Notes: a model not told the origin generated them from the sequence alone. Positions 1-6,004 are shown, counted from the stretch's first letter. The stretch: DNA of 6,010 bases from Angelakisella sp. (GCA_022794295.1 JAAWEO010000134.1:1-6010); one strand, 5' to 3'. Numbers and translations: made by a program.

Positions 1-355
1 ACCAGGCGCTGTCCGCCCTGGACCCGGACCGGACTGATGTCCGGTGACAGAAAGGCTACCCGGTACTGGGCGTTGGCCTTCGGGCATGGTGCTGCGCCGA
101 TAGAAACCTCGCCCGCCCCAGTCCGTCAAAGGCCGGGGAATCGCCCCGCCCTGCACCCATTCGGACTCCAGGCACCCACTATCCCTTTCGCACACCGTTA
201 AGGCCCGTAGGGCCGGGTAGGGGCTGATGGTCTGCCAGCGGGTGCTAACCTGCGTCGACAGGGTGTAACAGAATTTTTCGCTAAAAAGCCGTATCCTTAA
301 AGACGAACTTGTTCGTGCCTATGGACAAGCTCCTAAAAAGGATGCGGCTTTTTTT
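1..355 (+). ncRNA. Candidate structured non-coding RNA, 5' end outside window
   Basis: I see no credible gene here, but there are many complementary segments. Local hairpins include 28-34/39-45 (7 bp, UGAU loop), 69-72/95-98 enclosing a GCC-UUCG-GGC hairpin at 76-85, 134-138/144-148 and 249-252/259-262. A 6-bp helix 120-125/162-167 encloses the 134-148 hairpin. An 8-bp helix pairs 56-63 with 213-220 and would close a domain of about 165 nt. Unpaired purine-rich stretches such as ACAGAAAGG (47-55) lie between helices. The region ends in the terminator at 283-355, which fits a free-standing plus-strand RNA. I compared it by eye with RNase P RNA, tmRNA, SRP RNA, 6S RNA, T-box and common riboswitch signatures and matched none. 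A leader of the spoIIA transcript is the alternative. The helices are seen in the sequence; that it is a functional RNA is inference. Confidence 0.45.
283..355 (+). terminator. Intrinsic terminator with branched loop, upstream of spoIIA
   Basis: Positions 283-298 pair with 338-353 in a 16-bp stem with one G-T pair, overlapping a run of seven T at 349-355. The loop holds a small hairpin, 303-307/312-316, so the terminator is branched. The opposite strand also ends in a T run (complement of 283-287), so it could work in both directions. It lies about 45 nt before the spoIIAA start and should separate upstream transcription from the sporulation operon. Confidence 0.85.
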
Positions 356-401
356 CTATGCCCCCCGCTTTTAATTGATTTTATAGAAAGGTGTGAGGCT
401 T
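356..401 (+). promoter_or_regulatory. Leader and ribosome binding site of spoIIAA
   Basis: This is an AT-rich stretch (370-389) followed by AAAGGTG (387-393), a near-consensus Shine-Dalgarno sequence. The spacing is 8 nt to GTG 402 but effectively zero to GTG 393, so it favours the later start. spoIIA operons are normally driven by sigma-H. I looked for its -35 (AGGA-like) and -10 (GAAT-like) elements at proper spacing and found no convincing pair, so the promoter is not placed. Confidence 0.5.
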
Positions 402-734
402 GTGCCTGTTGCTATCGAAATCGCCCCCGAGGCTGATACCGTCACTGCCCTGCTGACCGGAGAGATCGACCACCATGGAGCCAGCAGACTCCGGGAAACG
501 ATCGATGACAGCGTCCGGCGTACCTGCCCCCGTCTGCTGGTGCTGGACTTCGGCGGCGTGGAGTTTATGGATTCCTCCGGTATCGGTATCGTCCTGGGAC
601 GGTACCGCCTGATGCAGGATATGGGAGGGAAATTGGCCCTCCGGAATCTGCCCCCCCATATCCGCCGCGTGATGCAGGTGGCGGGAATCAGCAGCCTGGA
701 TATCCAGGAAAAGAGAGGAGGAAGTACCCTGTGA
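402..734 (+). CDS. spoIIAA: Anti-sigma F factor antagonist SpoIIAA
   Basis: A 110-residue STAS-domain protein. It is the anti-anti-sigma factor that binds SpoIIAB and releases sigma-F in the forespore; SpoIIAB inactivates it by phosphorylation and SpoIIE reactivates it. The sequence contains LTGEIDHH near residue 20 and the phosphorylation-site motif FMDSSGIG, followed by VLGRYRLMQDMGG, all typical of SpoIIAA. With GTG 402 as start the phosphorylated serine falls at residue 58, the same number as in Bacillus subtilis. The ribosome binding site at 387-393 supports this start too. GTG 393 is in frame and would add three residues. The C terminus is slightly shorter than the 117-residue Bacillus protein. 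It is the first gene of the operon and overlaps spoIIAB by 4 nt. Confidence 0.95.
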   Translation: MPVAIEIAPEADTVTALLTGEIDHHGASRLRETIDDSVRRTCPRLLVLDFGGVEFMDSSGIGIVLGRYRLMQDMGGKLALRNLPPHIRRVMQVAGISSLDIQEKRGGSTL

Positions 735-1174
735 CCAGCAGAAAACCGGAAAACCTTATGCGCGTCAGCTTTCCCAGCCGCTCGGTAAACGAGGGCCTCT
801 CCCGTTCCCTGGCAGCAGCCTTCGTGGCCCTGGCAGACCCTACCGTGGAGGAGCTCTGCGATATTAAAACCGCCGTTTCGGAGGCGGTGACCAATGCCAT
901 CGTCCACGGCTACCGGGATACCCTGGGGGTGGTCTACATAACCGCTGCCCTTTACCCCGGGGGACGCCTGATCATTACCATACGGGACCGCGGGTGCGGC
1001 ATTGCCGATATCCAAAAGGCCCGGGAACCCCTGTTCACCACCTGCACCACCGGGGAGCGGGCCGGACTGGGCTTTGCGGTAATGGAGGAGCTGATGGACA
1101 AGGTAAAGGTGCGCTCCCGTTTGGGGGAGGGCACCATCGTTACCATGGAGCGGACCCTGAAGGCCAGAGAGTAG
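731..1174 (+). CDS. spoIIAB: Anti-sigma F factor / serine kinase SpoIIAB
   Basis: A 147-residue GHKL-type ATPase that holds sigma-F inactive when bound to ATP and phosphorylates SpoIIAA. Visible motifs: the N box EAVTNAIVHGY (residues 51-61; Asn55 coordinates Mg-ATP in this family), the G1 box DRGCGI (86-91), and PLFTT followed by GERAGLGF (100-115), the lid and G2 region. Arg110 matches the Arg105 used by the Bacillus protein in partner contacts. The near full-length match to Bacillus SpoIIAB (146 aa) leaves little doubt. The start is GTG, overlapping the spoIIAA stop as GTGA. AGGAGG at 716-721, 9 nt upstream, supports it. The overlap suggests translational coupling, which would keep the two partners in balance. 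Confidence 0.97.
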   Translation: MTSRKPENLMRVSFPSRSVNEGLSRSLAAAFVALADPTVEELCDIKTAVSEAVTNAIVHGYRDTLGVVYITAALYPGGRLIITIRDRGCGIADIQKAREPLFTTCTTGERAGLGFAVMEELMDKVKVRSRLGEGTIVTMERTLKARE

Positions 1175-1207
1175 CGGAAACCATGATCCGGAAGGGAGGC
1201 GGGACCG

Positions 1208-1870
1208 GTGATCACAGAGGACAGAGGTACCATGGTGGAGCAGAACCTGGGGCTGGTGCACTCCTGTGCCCACCGCTTCCGGGGACGGGGCATTGAGTAC
1301 GACGACCTCTTTCAGGCGGGGTGTATGGGCCTGGTAAAGGCCACTGCCGCCTTTGACGAAAGCCGGGGAGTGATGTTTTCCACCTATGCCGTGCCGGTGA
1401 TCCTGGGGGAGATCCGCCGCCTTTTCCGGGACGGGGGCACGGTAAAGGTGAGCCGGAGCATCAAGGAGCTGGGGGTGAAGGCCGCCAAGGTCCGGGAACA
1501 GCTGAGTACCGCCCTGGGCCGTGACGCCGCCATCAGCGAGGTGGCCGGCGCCATGGACCGCACCCCCGGGGAGATCGCCGAGGCCCTGGCAGCCACCACC
1601 CCCCCGGTGTCCCTGACCGGCAGCGAGGAGGAGGGCGGCGGCCAAATGGACCTGCCGGTAGATTCCCCCGAGGAGCTCCTTTCTGATATCCTAGCCCTGA
1701 AGCAGGCCATGGACCGGATGGAGGACCGGGACCGGCGGCTGATCATCCTGCGGTATTACCGCAACCAAACCCAAACCGAAACGGCCCGGGAGCTGGGGAT
1801 GACCCAGGTACAGGTCTCCCGGCGGGAAAAGAAGCTGATGCAGTACTTCCGGAAGGAGCTGCTGGAGTAA
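1208..1870 (+). CDS. sigF: RNA polymerase sigma-F factor (forespore-specific)
   Basis: A 220-residue sigma-70 family protein. Region 2 (about residues 12-82) includes YDDLFQAGCMGLVKA and FSTYAVPVILGEIRRLFRD, followed by GTVKVSRSIKELG. Region 3 spans about 85-135. Region 4 (about 165-216) carries the helix-turn-helix QTQTETARELGMTQVQVSRREKK. These are sporulation-sigma signatures, and the position after spoIIAA-spoIIAB identifies it as sigma-F rather than the similar sigma-G. GTG 1208 is preceded by AGGGAGG (1193-1199) at 8 nt. An in-frame TGA at 1184 rules out a longer N terminus, so the protein begins about 25 residues later than Bacillus sigma-F relative to the LxLVxS..RF block. The gap after spoIIAB is 33 nt and holds no promoter that I can see, so it is probably the operon's last gene. 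Confidence 0.96.
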   Translation: MITEDRGTMVEQNLGLVHSCAHRFRGRGIEYDDLFQAGCMGLVKATAAFDESRGVMFSTYAVPVILGEIRRLFRDGGTVKVSRSIKELGVKAAKVREQLSTALGRDAAISEVAGAMDRTPGEIAEALAATTPPVSLTGSEEEGGGQMDLPVDSPEELLSDILALKQAMDRMEDRDRRLIILRYYRNQTQTETARELGMTQVQVSRREKKLMQYFRKELLE

Positions 1871-1877
1871 ATGGAAA

Positions 1878-1909
1878 GGCCCCTGCTTTTTTCGGGTAAA
1901 GCAGGGGCC
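1878..1909. terminator. Shared hairpin terminator between convergent genes
   Basis: A perfect 12-bp stem (1878-1889 with 1898-1909, GGCCCCTGCTTT arm) has an 8-nt loop. It lies 7 nt after the sigF stop and 2 nt after the GH18 stop on the other strand. The plus-strand T tract is weak (CCTTATT). The minus-strand side has TTT directly after the stem. It probably ends transcription from both sides. Confidence 0.8.
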
Positions 1910-1911
1910 CC

Positions 1912-3138
1912 TTATTCTGGCTTTCCGGCGCCGATGCCGGTCCGGAGGGCCCCCAGCAGCCGTCCCTCGCGGTCCTGGGAAAGCTCCCAGGCGCCTGCGC
2001 CCCCCAGCCCCTTTTCCCGGGCATACCGGCCCTTGGCGGCAATGGAGGAGGGATCGTCGTAGGAGAGGAACCACCCCGGCCCGGAGATCCAGGGGACCTG
2101 GCCCATTAGATCGAACCCCCTCTCCCCGGTCCCCAGAAAGCGGGAGGCGATGGCGTCATACCCCACCGATTCCGCCGAGGAAAATTCCATCCCCACCTGC
2201 CCCGGACCGGTCCCCTCCAGCCGGTAAAAATAGCCGTAAAAGGGGACCCCCAGCACCAGCTTTTCCGGGGGCACCCCGGCGGAAAGATAGGCCTCTACCG
2301 CTGCCCCAATCCCCGACCCGTCCCCGGCGGCAAGGGGGGCGTTCATCCCCGTTCTACTGCTCCAGGGACCGTTCTGGTCGTAGCCCATAAGGAAAAGGTA
2401 GTCCACCGGTCCGGACAGCTCCTGCAAGGGGACATTTTGCAGAAAGCTTTCCCCCGGGGACACCGCCGCGGTGAGAAGATACCTGCGGCCCGCCAGCTCC
2501 CCCCGGGCGTCCAGCTCGTCCCGCACCGCCCGGAGCAGGCGGACATAATTTTCCCCGTCCTCCGGGTGGTGGAGGGTCCCCTCCTTTCCCCCGGCTACCG
2601 GAAATTCCCAGTCCAGGTCCAAGCCATCAAACCCCTGCTCCTCCATAAGGGCAGCGGCGCTTTGGGCAAAGGCCCGGCGGTGCTCCTCGTCCCGGGCCGC
2701 CAGGGAGAAGTTCCGGGAGCCATCCCAGCCCCCCACGGAAAGAAGGGTCATCAGGTGGGGGAATTCCTCCCGGAGCCCCCGGAACCCGGCAAAGCTGGCC
2801 AGGTCCTCCTTGGGATTTTCCAGCTGCACCAGGCCCTGCCCGTCCACCCCGGCAAAGGCGTAGCAAAGGTGGGTCAGCTGCCCTGCCGGCAGGTCCCCGG
2901 GGAGGTAGCCATCCAGCCGGGCATACCAGGGGTAATACCCCGCCACCACAGGGGCCGCCTCCGGAGAATCCGTCCTTGCGGGGGGCAGGGAGGCGGTGGG
3001 AACAGGCCCGCTTTCCGGAGAATGGCGGACCAGCGAGACCCCGTCCTCCTGCCAGGCCCCCAGGCGCCCCAGGGCGGGGAGGGCAAACAGGGAAAGGATA
3101 AACAGAAAAAGCCAGAAAATTTTGAAGCTGCGGCGCAA
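1912..3138 (-). CDS. Secreted GH18 chitinase-like glycoside hydrolase
   Basis: A 408-residue glycosidase. Family 18 enzymes cleave beta-1,4-N-acetylglucosamine linkages by substrate-assisted catalysis. The N terminus is basic (RRSFK), followed by a hydrophobic segment (FWLFLFILSLFALPALG) that reads as a signal peptide with no lipobox cysteine. A Pro/Ser/Ala-rich linker leads into VVAGYYPWYARLDGYLP, the first barrel strand. SVGGW lies near residue 135. The catalytic motif DGLDLDWE is at about 171-178, with Glu178 as acid/base. MGYDQNGPWSSRTGMNAPL and the late GAGAWELSQD are further conserved GH18 segments. There are no LysM or carbohydrate-binding domains. The substrate could be chitin or a peptidoglycan-related glycan. 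TTG 3138 is chosen because AAGGAGG (3153-3147) is 8 nt upstream; GTG 3147 overlaps that site. It follows feoB on the same strand. Confidence 0.88.
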   Translation of the reverse strand: MRRSFKIFWLFLFILSLFALPALGRLGAWQEDGVSLVRHSPESGPVPTASLPPARTDSPEAAPVVAGYYPWYARLDGYLPGDLPAGQLTHLCYAFAGVDGQGLVQLENPKEDLASFAGFRGLREEFPHLMTLLSVGGWDGSRNFSLAARDEEHRRAFAQSAAALMEEQGFDGLDLDWEFPVAGGKEGTLHHPEDGENYVRLLRAVRDELDARGELAGRRYLLTAAVSPGESFLQNVPLQELSGPVDYLFLMGYDQNGPWSSRTGMNAPLAAGDGSGIGAAVEAYLSAGVPPEKLVLGVPFYGYFYRLEGTGPGQVGMEFSSAESVGYDAIASRFLGTGERGFDLMGQVPWISGPGWFLSYDDPSSIAAKGRYAREKGLGGAGAWELSQDREGRLLGALRTGIGAGKPE

Positions 3139-3180
3139 AGGGCACACCTCCTTCTATGGAAGTGTGCCCCGTTTTTTGCG
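3134..3180 (-). promoter_or_regulatory. Hairpin covering the GH18 ribosome binding site and start
   Basis: An 8-bp stem pairs 3140-3147 with 3162-3169. An outer 6-bp helix pairs 3134-3139 with 3175-3180, across an asymmetric bulge. In the minus-strand mRNA the Shine-Dalgarno AAGGAGG lies in the loop and at the edge of the inner stem, and the TTG start lies in the outer helix, so folding should hinder initiation. On the plus strand the same inner stem is followed by six T (3172-3177), like a terminator for antisense transcription. The pairing is seen directly; a regulatory role is inference. Confidence 0.5.
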
Positions 3181-3199
3181 GAAGATGAATAAAGCTCTT

Positions 3200-5353
3200 T
3201 TATGGTGCCAGCCCCAGCAGGCGCACCGTGGCGGTAAACAGGAAGCAAAGACCCATTCCCAGCAGGGTGGGCACCAAAACCGAAACCGCCGTCCACCGCC
3301 AGCTGCCGGTCTCCTTGCGGATGGTAAGGCAGGTGGTGGAGCAGGGCCAGTGGAAAAGGGAGAAAAGAATAACTGAGGCCGCGGTGGCCCAGGTCCAGCC
3401 GTTGGCAGCAAAGAGGGCGTGGAGCTGGGCGGTGCTTTCCATCTCGGTGATGGTCCCCGCCGAAAGGTATGCCATGACGATAATGGGAATGACGATCTCG
3501 TTGGCGGGAAAGCCCAGCAGAAAGGCCAGGAGGATCACCCCATCCATTCCCAGGAGACGGGCGAAGGGGTCCAGAAAGGCGGCACAGTGATGAAGAAGGG
3601 TGGCATCCCCGATGGTGACGTTGGCCATTCCCCAGATCAGGAGCCCCGCCGGAGCCGCCACCGCCGCTGCCCGGCCCAGGACAAAAAGGGTCCGGTCAAA
3701 GATGGAGCGCACCAGCACCTTGCCCACCTGGGGGCGGCGGTAGGGGGGAAGCTCCAGGGCAAAGGCCGAGGGCATCCCCCGGAGGATAGTGGCGGACAGG
3801 AGACGGGAGGCCAGGAGGGTGGCGCCCACCCCCAGCAGGATCACCCCGGTGAGCCCCAGGGCGGACAGGACCGAGGGCCAAAAGCCCTCCCGGCCGCCCA
3901 GGAAGAAAACGGTAATGAGAAGGGTCAGGGTTGGGAACCTTCCGTTACAGGGCACAAAGGAATTGGTGATAATGGCGATGAGCCGCTCCCGAGGGGAATC
4001 GATGATCCGGCAGCCCACAATACCGGCAGCGTTGCAGCCAAAGCCCATGGCCATGGTCAGGGCCTGTTTGCCGCAGGCGTGGGCCCGCTGGAAGCACCGG
4101 TCCAGGTTAAAGGCGATCCGTGGGAGGTAGCCAAAGTCCTCCAGAAGGGTAAACAGGGGGAAAAAGATCGCCATAGGCGGGAGCATCACCGCCACCACCC
4201 AGGCCAGCACCCGGTAGGCGCCATCCATCAGGGGGGAGAGGAGCCAGCCGGGGCACCCCAGGGCGGCCAGCTCCCGGCCGAGCACATCCCCCAGCCAGAA
4301 CAGGCCGGTGGAGAGGAGCTGGCTGGGGTAGTTTGCCCCGGTGATGGTGAGCCAGAACACCAGGGCCAGCAGCAGAAGCATCACCGGAATACCGGTGGCC
4401 CGGCTGGTAAAGAGACGGTCCAGGCGGCGGTCCAGGCTGTGGGGGGAGCCCTCCGGGATATAGACCACCCCAGAGGCCACACTTTCCGCTGTGACAACAA
4501 TGGCGTTTACAATGGCTTCCTCCAGCTCCTGGCTTCCCCAGCCCCGCTGGGCCAGGAGATCTTTGGCAGCGGCCAGGGTCTCCTCCACCTCCGGGCGGCG
4601 GGAAAGGTCCTCCCCCAGGTATGCAGAGAGGGAGCGGGAAAGGCTCTCGTCCCCCTCCAGCAGGCGCAGGGCCAGCCAGCGGTGATTCAGGCGGCTTCCG
4701 GCAGCCTGGCGCAGCACCGGGAGCAGCAGGGAGATCCCGTCCTCCACCACCTGGGGGTAGACCACCTGGAGGGGTTTTCCCGGGGCCCGGCCCGCCGCCA
4801 TCTGTCCTAGACGGCAAAGAAGCTCCTCCAGGCCCTGACCACTCCTGGCGCTGGTGCCCACCACCGGCACCCCCAGGCTTTGCTCCAGGGCGTCCAGATC
4901 CACCTGGATCCCCTTCTTGGCGGCCTCGTCCAAAAGGTTGACACAGACCACCGTCCGGGGGGTGATCTCCAGCACCTGGAGCACCAGGTTCAGGTTCCGC
5001 TCCAGGCAGGTGGCATCGCACACCACCACCGCCCCGTCCGCCTCCCCAAAGCAGAGGAAATCCCGGGCGGCCTCCTCCTCGGCGGAATGGGCCAGCAGGG
5101 AGTAGGTGCCGGGCAGGTCCACAAAGACCATTCCCTCCCCGTGGCGGACACACCGCCCCTGGGCGGTGGCGACCGTCTTTCCGGACCAATTCCCTGTGTG
5201 CTGGTTCATATTGGTCAGCGCGTTAAAGACGGTGCTTTTTCCCACGTTAGGATTTCCCGCCAGAGCATAAACCCGGTCACTGTTGGTCAGCCGCTGGATC
5301 ACCAAGCCGGTGTCCACGGCACCCAGGCCGGTGGAGCCTCTGGTCAGTCCCAT
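3200..5353 (-). CDS. feoB: Ferrous iron transport protein B (FeoB)
   Basis: A 717-residue inner-membrane Fe(II) transporter with an N-terminal G-protein domain. GTPase motifs: G1 GNPNVGKST (residues 33-41), G2 threonine in GNWSGKTV (54-61), G3 DLPGTYSL (79-86), G4 NLLD (139-142) and a G5-like GTSARSG (166-172). A helical spacer follows to about 310. The membrane part begins near 322 and shows the paired gate motifs GFGCNAAGI (437-445) and VPCNGRFPTL (467-476), then GFPANEIVIP and the C-terminal WPCSTTCLTIRKETGS. The length fits clostridial FeoB, which lacks extra C-terminal domains. The ATG start is preceded by AGGGAGGG at about 7 nt. It starts 22 nt after feoA and is surely co-transcribed with it. 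No FeoC is present. The N terminus (MGLTRGSTG...) is a short extension before the G domain. Confidence 0.97.
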   Translation of the reverse strand: MGLTRGSTGLGAVDTGLVIQRLTNSDRVYALAGNPNVGKSTVFNALTNMNQHTGNWSGKTVATAQGRCVRHGEGMVFVDLPGTYSLLAHSAEEEAARDFLCFGEADGAVVVCDATCLERNLNLVLQVLEITPRTVVCVNLLDEAAKKGIQVDLDALEQSLGVPVVGTSARSGQGLEELLCRLGQMAAGRAPGKPLQVVYPQVVEDGISLLLPVLRQAAGSRLNHRWLALRLLEGDESLSRSLSAYLGEDLSRRPEVEETLAAAKDLLAQRGWGSQELEEAIVNAIVVTAESVASGVVYIPEGSPHSLDRRLDRLFTSRATGIPVMLLLLALVFWLTITGANYPSQLLSTGLFWLGDVLGRELAALGCPGWLLSPLMDGAYRVLAWVVAVMLPPMAIFFPLFTLLEDFGYLPRIAFNLDRCFQRAHACGKQALTMAMGFGCNAAGIVGCRIIDSPRERLIAIITNSFVPCNGRFPTLTLLITVFFLGGREGFWPSVLSALGLTGVILLGVGATLLASRLLSATILRGMPSAFALELPPYRRPQVGKVLVRSIFDRTLFVLGRAAAVAAPAGLLIWGMANVTIGDATLLHHCAAFLDPFARLLGMDGVILLAFLLGFPANEIVIPIIVMAYLSAGTITEMESTAQLHALFAANGWTWATAASVILFSLFHWPCSTTCLTIRKETGSWRWTAVSVLVPTLLGMGLCFLFTATVRLLGLAP

Positions 5354-5375
5354 TTATGATCCCTCCCTTCTGCCC

Positions 5376-5609
5376 TCACAGCAGGACCGCCTGCACCCTG
5401 CGGCTGTCCTCCCGCCGCAGGGCGATAACAGCCCCCCGGATCAGGTAGGCGGCAGGATCCCCAAAGGGACTGTGCAGCAGGCATTCCACCTGGGTCCCCT
5501 GCACCAGCCCCATGTCCCGAAGCCTCCGCCCCATAGCCCCGCCCCCCGTGATCCCAGTAACCCGGGCCTTCTCCCCGTCCCGCATCCGGGACAGATCGGT
5601 ATCCTTCAT
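5376..5609 (-). CDS. feoA: Ferrous iron transport protein A (FeoA)
   Basis: A 77-residue cytoplasmic SH3-like protein that works with FeoB in Fe(II) uptake. The family pattern is clear: GEKARVTGITGGGAMGRRLRDMGLVQGTQVE, then FGDPAAYLIRGAVIALRREDSRRVQAV. The reading frame stays open upstream to 5762, but that extension runs into the intergenic repeat and is cysteine-rich and unlike FeoA. ATG 5609 has AAGGGAG (5625-5619) 9 nt upstream and gives the normal family length. It is the first gene of the feo group. I looked for a Fur-type or DtxR-type iron box upstream and did not see one. Confidence 0.94.
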   Translation of the reverse strand: MKDTDLSRMRDGEKARVTGITGGGAMGRRLRDMGLVQGTQVECLLHSPFGDPAAYLIRGAVIALRREDSRRVQAVLL

Positions 5610-5700
5610 ATCGCAGCACTCCCTTGGAAAATTGGATAAGAGAGAATGTTTCCTCTGTTTTAGTTTATTCCGGCAAGGGCAAAAGGTTCTGACACAGCAA
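5610..5700 (-). promoter_or_regulatory. AT-rich leader of the feo operon, promoter not placed
   Basis: This is the one AT-rich stretch (about 5628-5680) in an otherwise GC-rich intergenic region, directly before feoA, so it is the natural place for the feo promoter. I found no -35/-10 pair with acceptable spacing. An imperfect inverted repeat, AGAGGAAACATTCTCT on the minus strand, could be an operator, but it does not resemble a Fur box. Confidence 0.3.
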
Positions 5701-5713
5701 AAAGCCCCGCCGC

Positions 5714-5752
5714 AGCCATTCGCCGCGAAGCGGCTCCACCGGAGGCACCAAA
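5714..5752. repeat. Hairpin repeat, copy A
   Basis: Core GCCGCGAAGCGGC (5722-5734) forms a 5-bp hairpin with a GAA loop. TCC-ACC-GGA and then GGCACCAAA follow. It matches copy C over 31 nt (5722-5752 against 5922-5952) with a single mismatch (A5738/G5938). The upstream flank CAGCCATTC is also similar to copy C. Confidence 0.8.
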
Positions 5753-5773
5753 CCCGTTCCAACCCGGCCCGCA

Positions 5774-5794
5774 GGCCACTTGCCGCGAAGCGGC
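5774..5794. repeat. Hairpin repeat, partial copy B
   Basis: This contains the same GCCGCGAAGCGGC core (5782-5794) after a similar flank (GCCACTT), but lacks the TCC...GGAGGCACCAAA second half. In its place a different 9-bp hairpin begins at 5798. Confidence 0.7.
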
Positions 5795-5797
5795 CCC

Positions 5798-5819
5798 GAT
5801 TTTCGCCGCAGCGAAAATC
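5798..5819. repeat. Perfect 9-bp inverted repeat
   Basis: GATTTTCGC (5798-5806) pairs perfectly with GCGAAAATC (5811-5819) around a CGCA loop. There is no T tract on either side, so it is not a classic terminator. It sits inside the repeat cluster. Confidence 0.75.
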
Positions 5820-5912
5820 ACCTTATCCGGCCAACGAGCCTCCGGCCGCGAAAGCCCGGACGACCGTAGGTGGGGGCACAAATCCAAGCCGCCAGCACAC
5901 CCCAGCCGCCTG

Positions 5913-5953
5913 GCAGCATTTGCCGCGAAGCGGCTCCGCCGGAGGCACCAAAA
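5913..5953. repeat. Hairpin repeat, copy C
   Basis: Same layout as copy A, starting exactly 200 nt later. The hairpin core is at 5922-5934, TCCGCCGGA forms a second small hairpin, and GGCACCAAAA ends the unit. The flank CAGCATTT corresponds to CAGCCATTC in copy A. Confidence 0.8.
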
Positions 5954-5954
5954 T

Positions 5955-6004
5955 CCCCCCCCCCGGAGGGTTAGGGGGCCCACGGGGGGACTAGTCCCCC
6001 CGTG
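5955..6004. repeat. C10 tract and 24-nt perfect palindrome
   Basis: Ten consecutive C (5955-5964) are followed by G-rich sequence. Positions 5981-6004 then form a perfect palindrome, CACGGGGGGACT plus its reverse complement, centred on CTAG. It would fold as a very stable stem. It has no T tract, and no gene is visible beyond it before the window ends. It could be a repeat end or a protein-binding site. Confidence 0.7.

Noticed and set aside
35..54. Hammerhead-like CTGATG...GAAA pieces
   Set aside because: The core needs CUGANGA, but the sequence has CTGATGT, and those bases form the loop and arm of the 28-45 hairpin. The flanking helices are also missing.
1..275. Minus-strand reading frame open to the window start, containing the segment PYPALRALTVCERDSG
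   Set aside because: There is no clear start with a ribosome binding site and no recognisable domain, and the long-range base pairing explains the sequence better. GC-rich RNA genes often stay open by chance.
221..275. tmRNA-like GGGGCTGAT segment
   Set aside because: There is no tag reading frame, no tRNA-like acceptor end and no CCA. The match is too short to mean anything.
371..1645. Long minus-strand frame (424 codons) opposite spoIIAA, spoIIAB and sigF
   Set aside because: It is antisense to three unmistakable genes, has a low-complexity Gly/Pro/His-rich translation and shows no domain.
3419..4810. Long plus-strand frame (463 codons) opposite feoB
   Set aside because: It is a shadow of the feoB codons: Gln/Gly/His-rich translation with no domain or ribosome binding site.
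4107..5189. Second minus-strand frame (360 codons) within feoB
   Set aside because: It overlaps feoB in another frame with an extreme Gly/Pro-rich translation. The feoB frame has all the motifs.
5630..5690. Possible Fur or DtxR iron box before feoA
   Set aside because: The imperfect inverted repeat here does not match the Fur 7-1-7 or DtxR-type consensus.
5610..5762. N-terminal extension of feoA up to 5762
   Set aside because: The added 51 residues are partly encoded by the intergenic repeat and do not resemble FeoA. ATG 5609 has a good ribosome binding site and gives the family length.
5660..5983. Minus-strand 107-codon frame and overlapping plus-strand frame 5512-5994
   Set aside because: Both are made largely of the hairpin repeats, with repeated peptide fragments and no domain.
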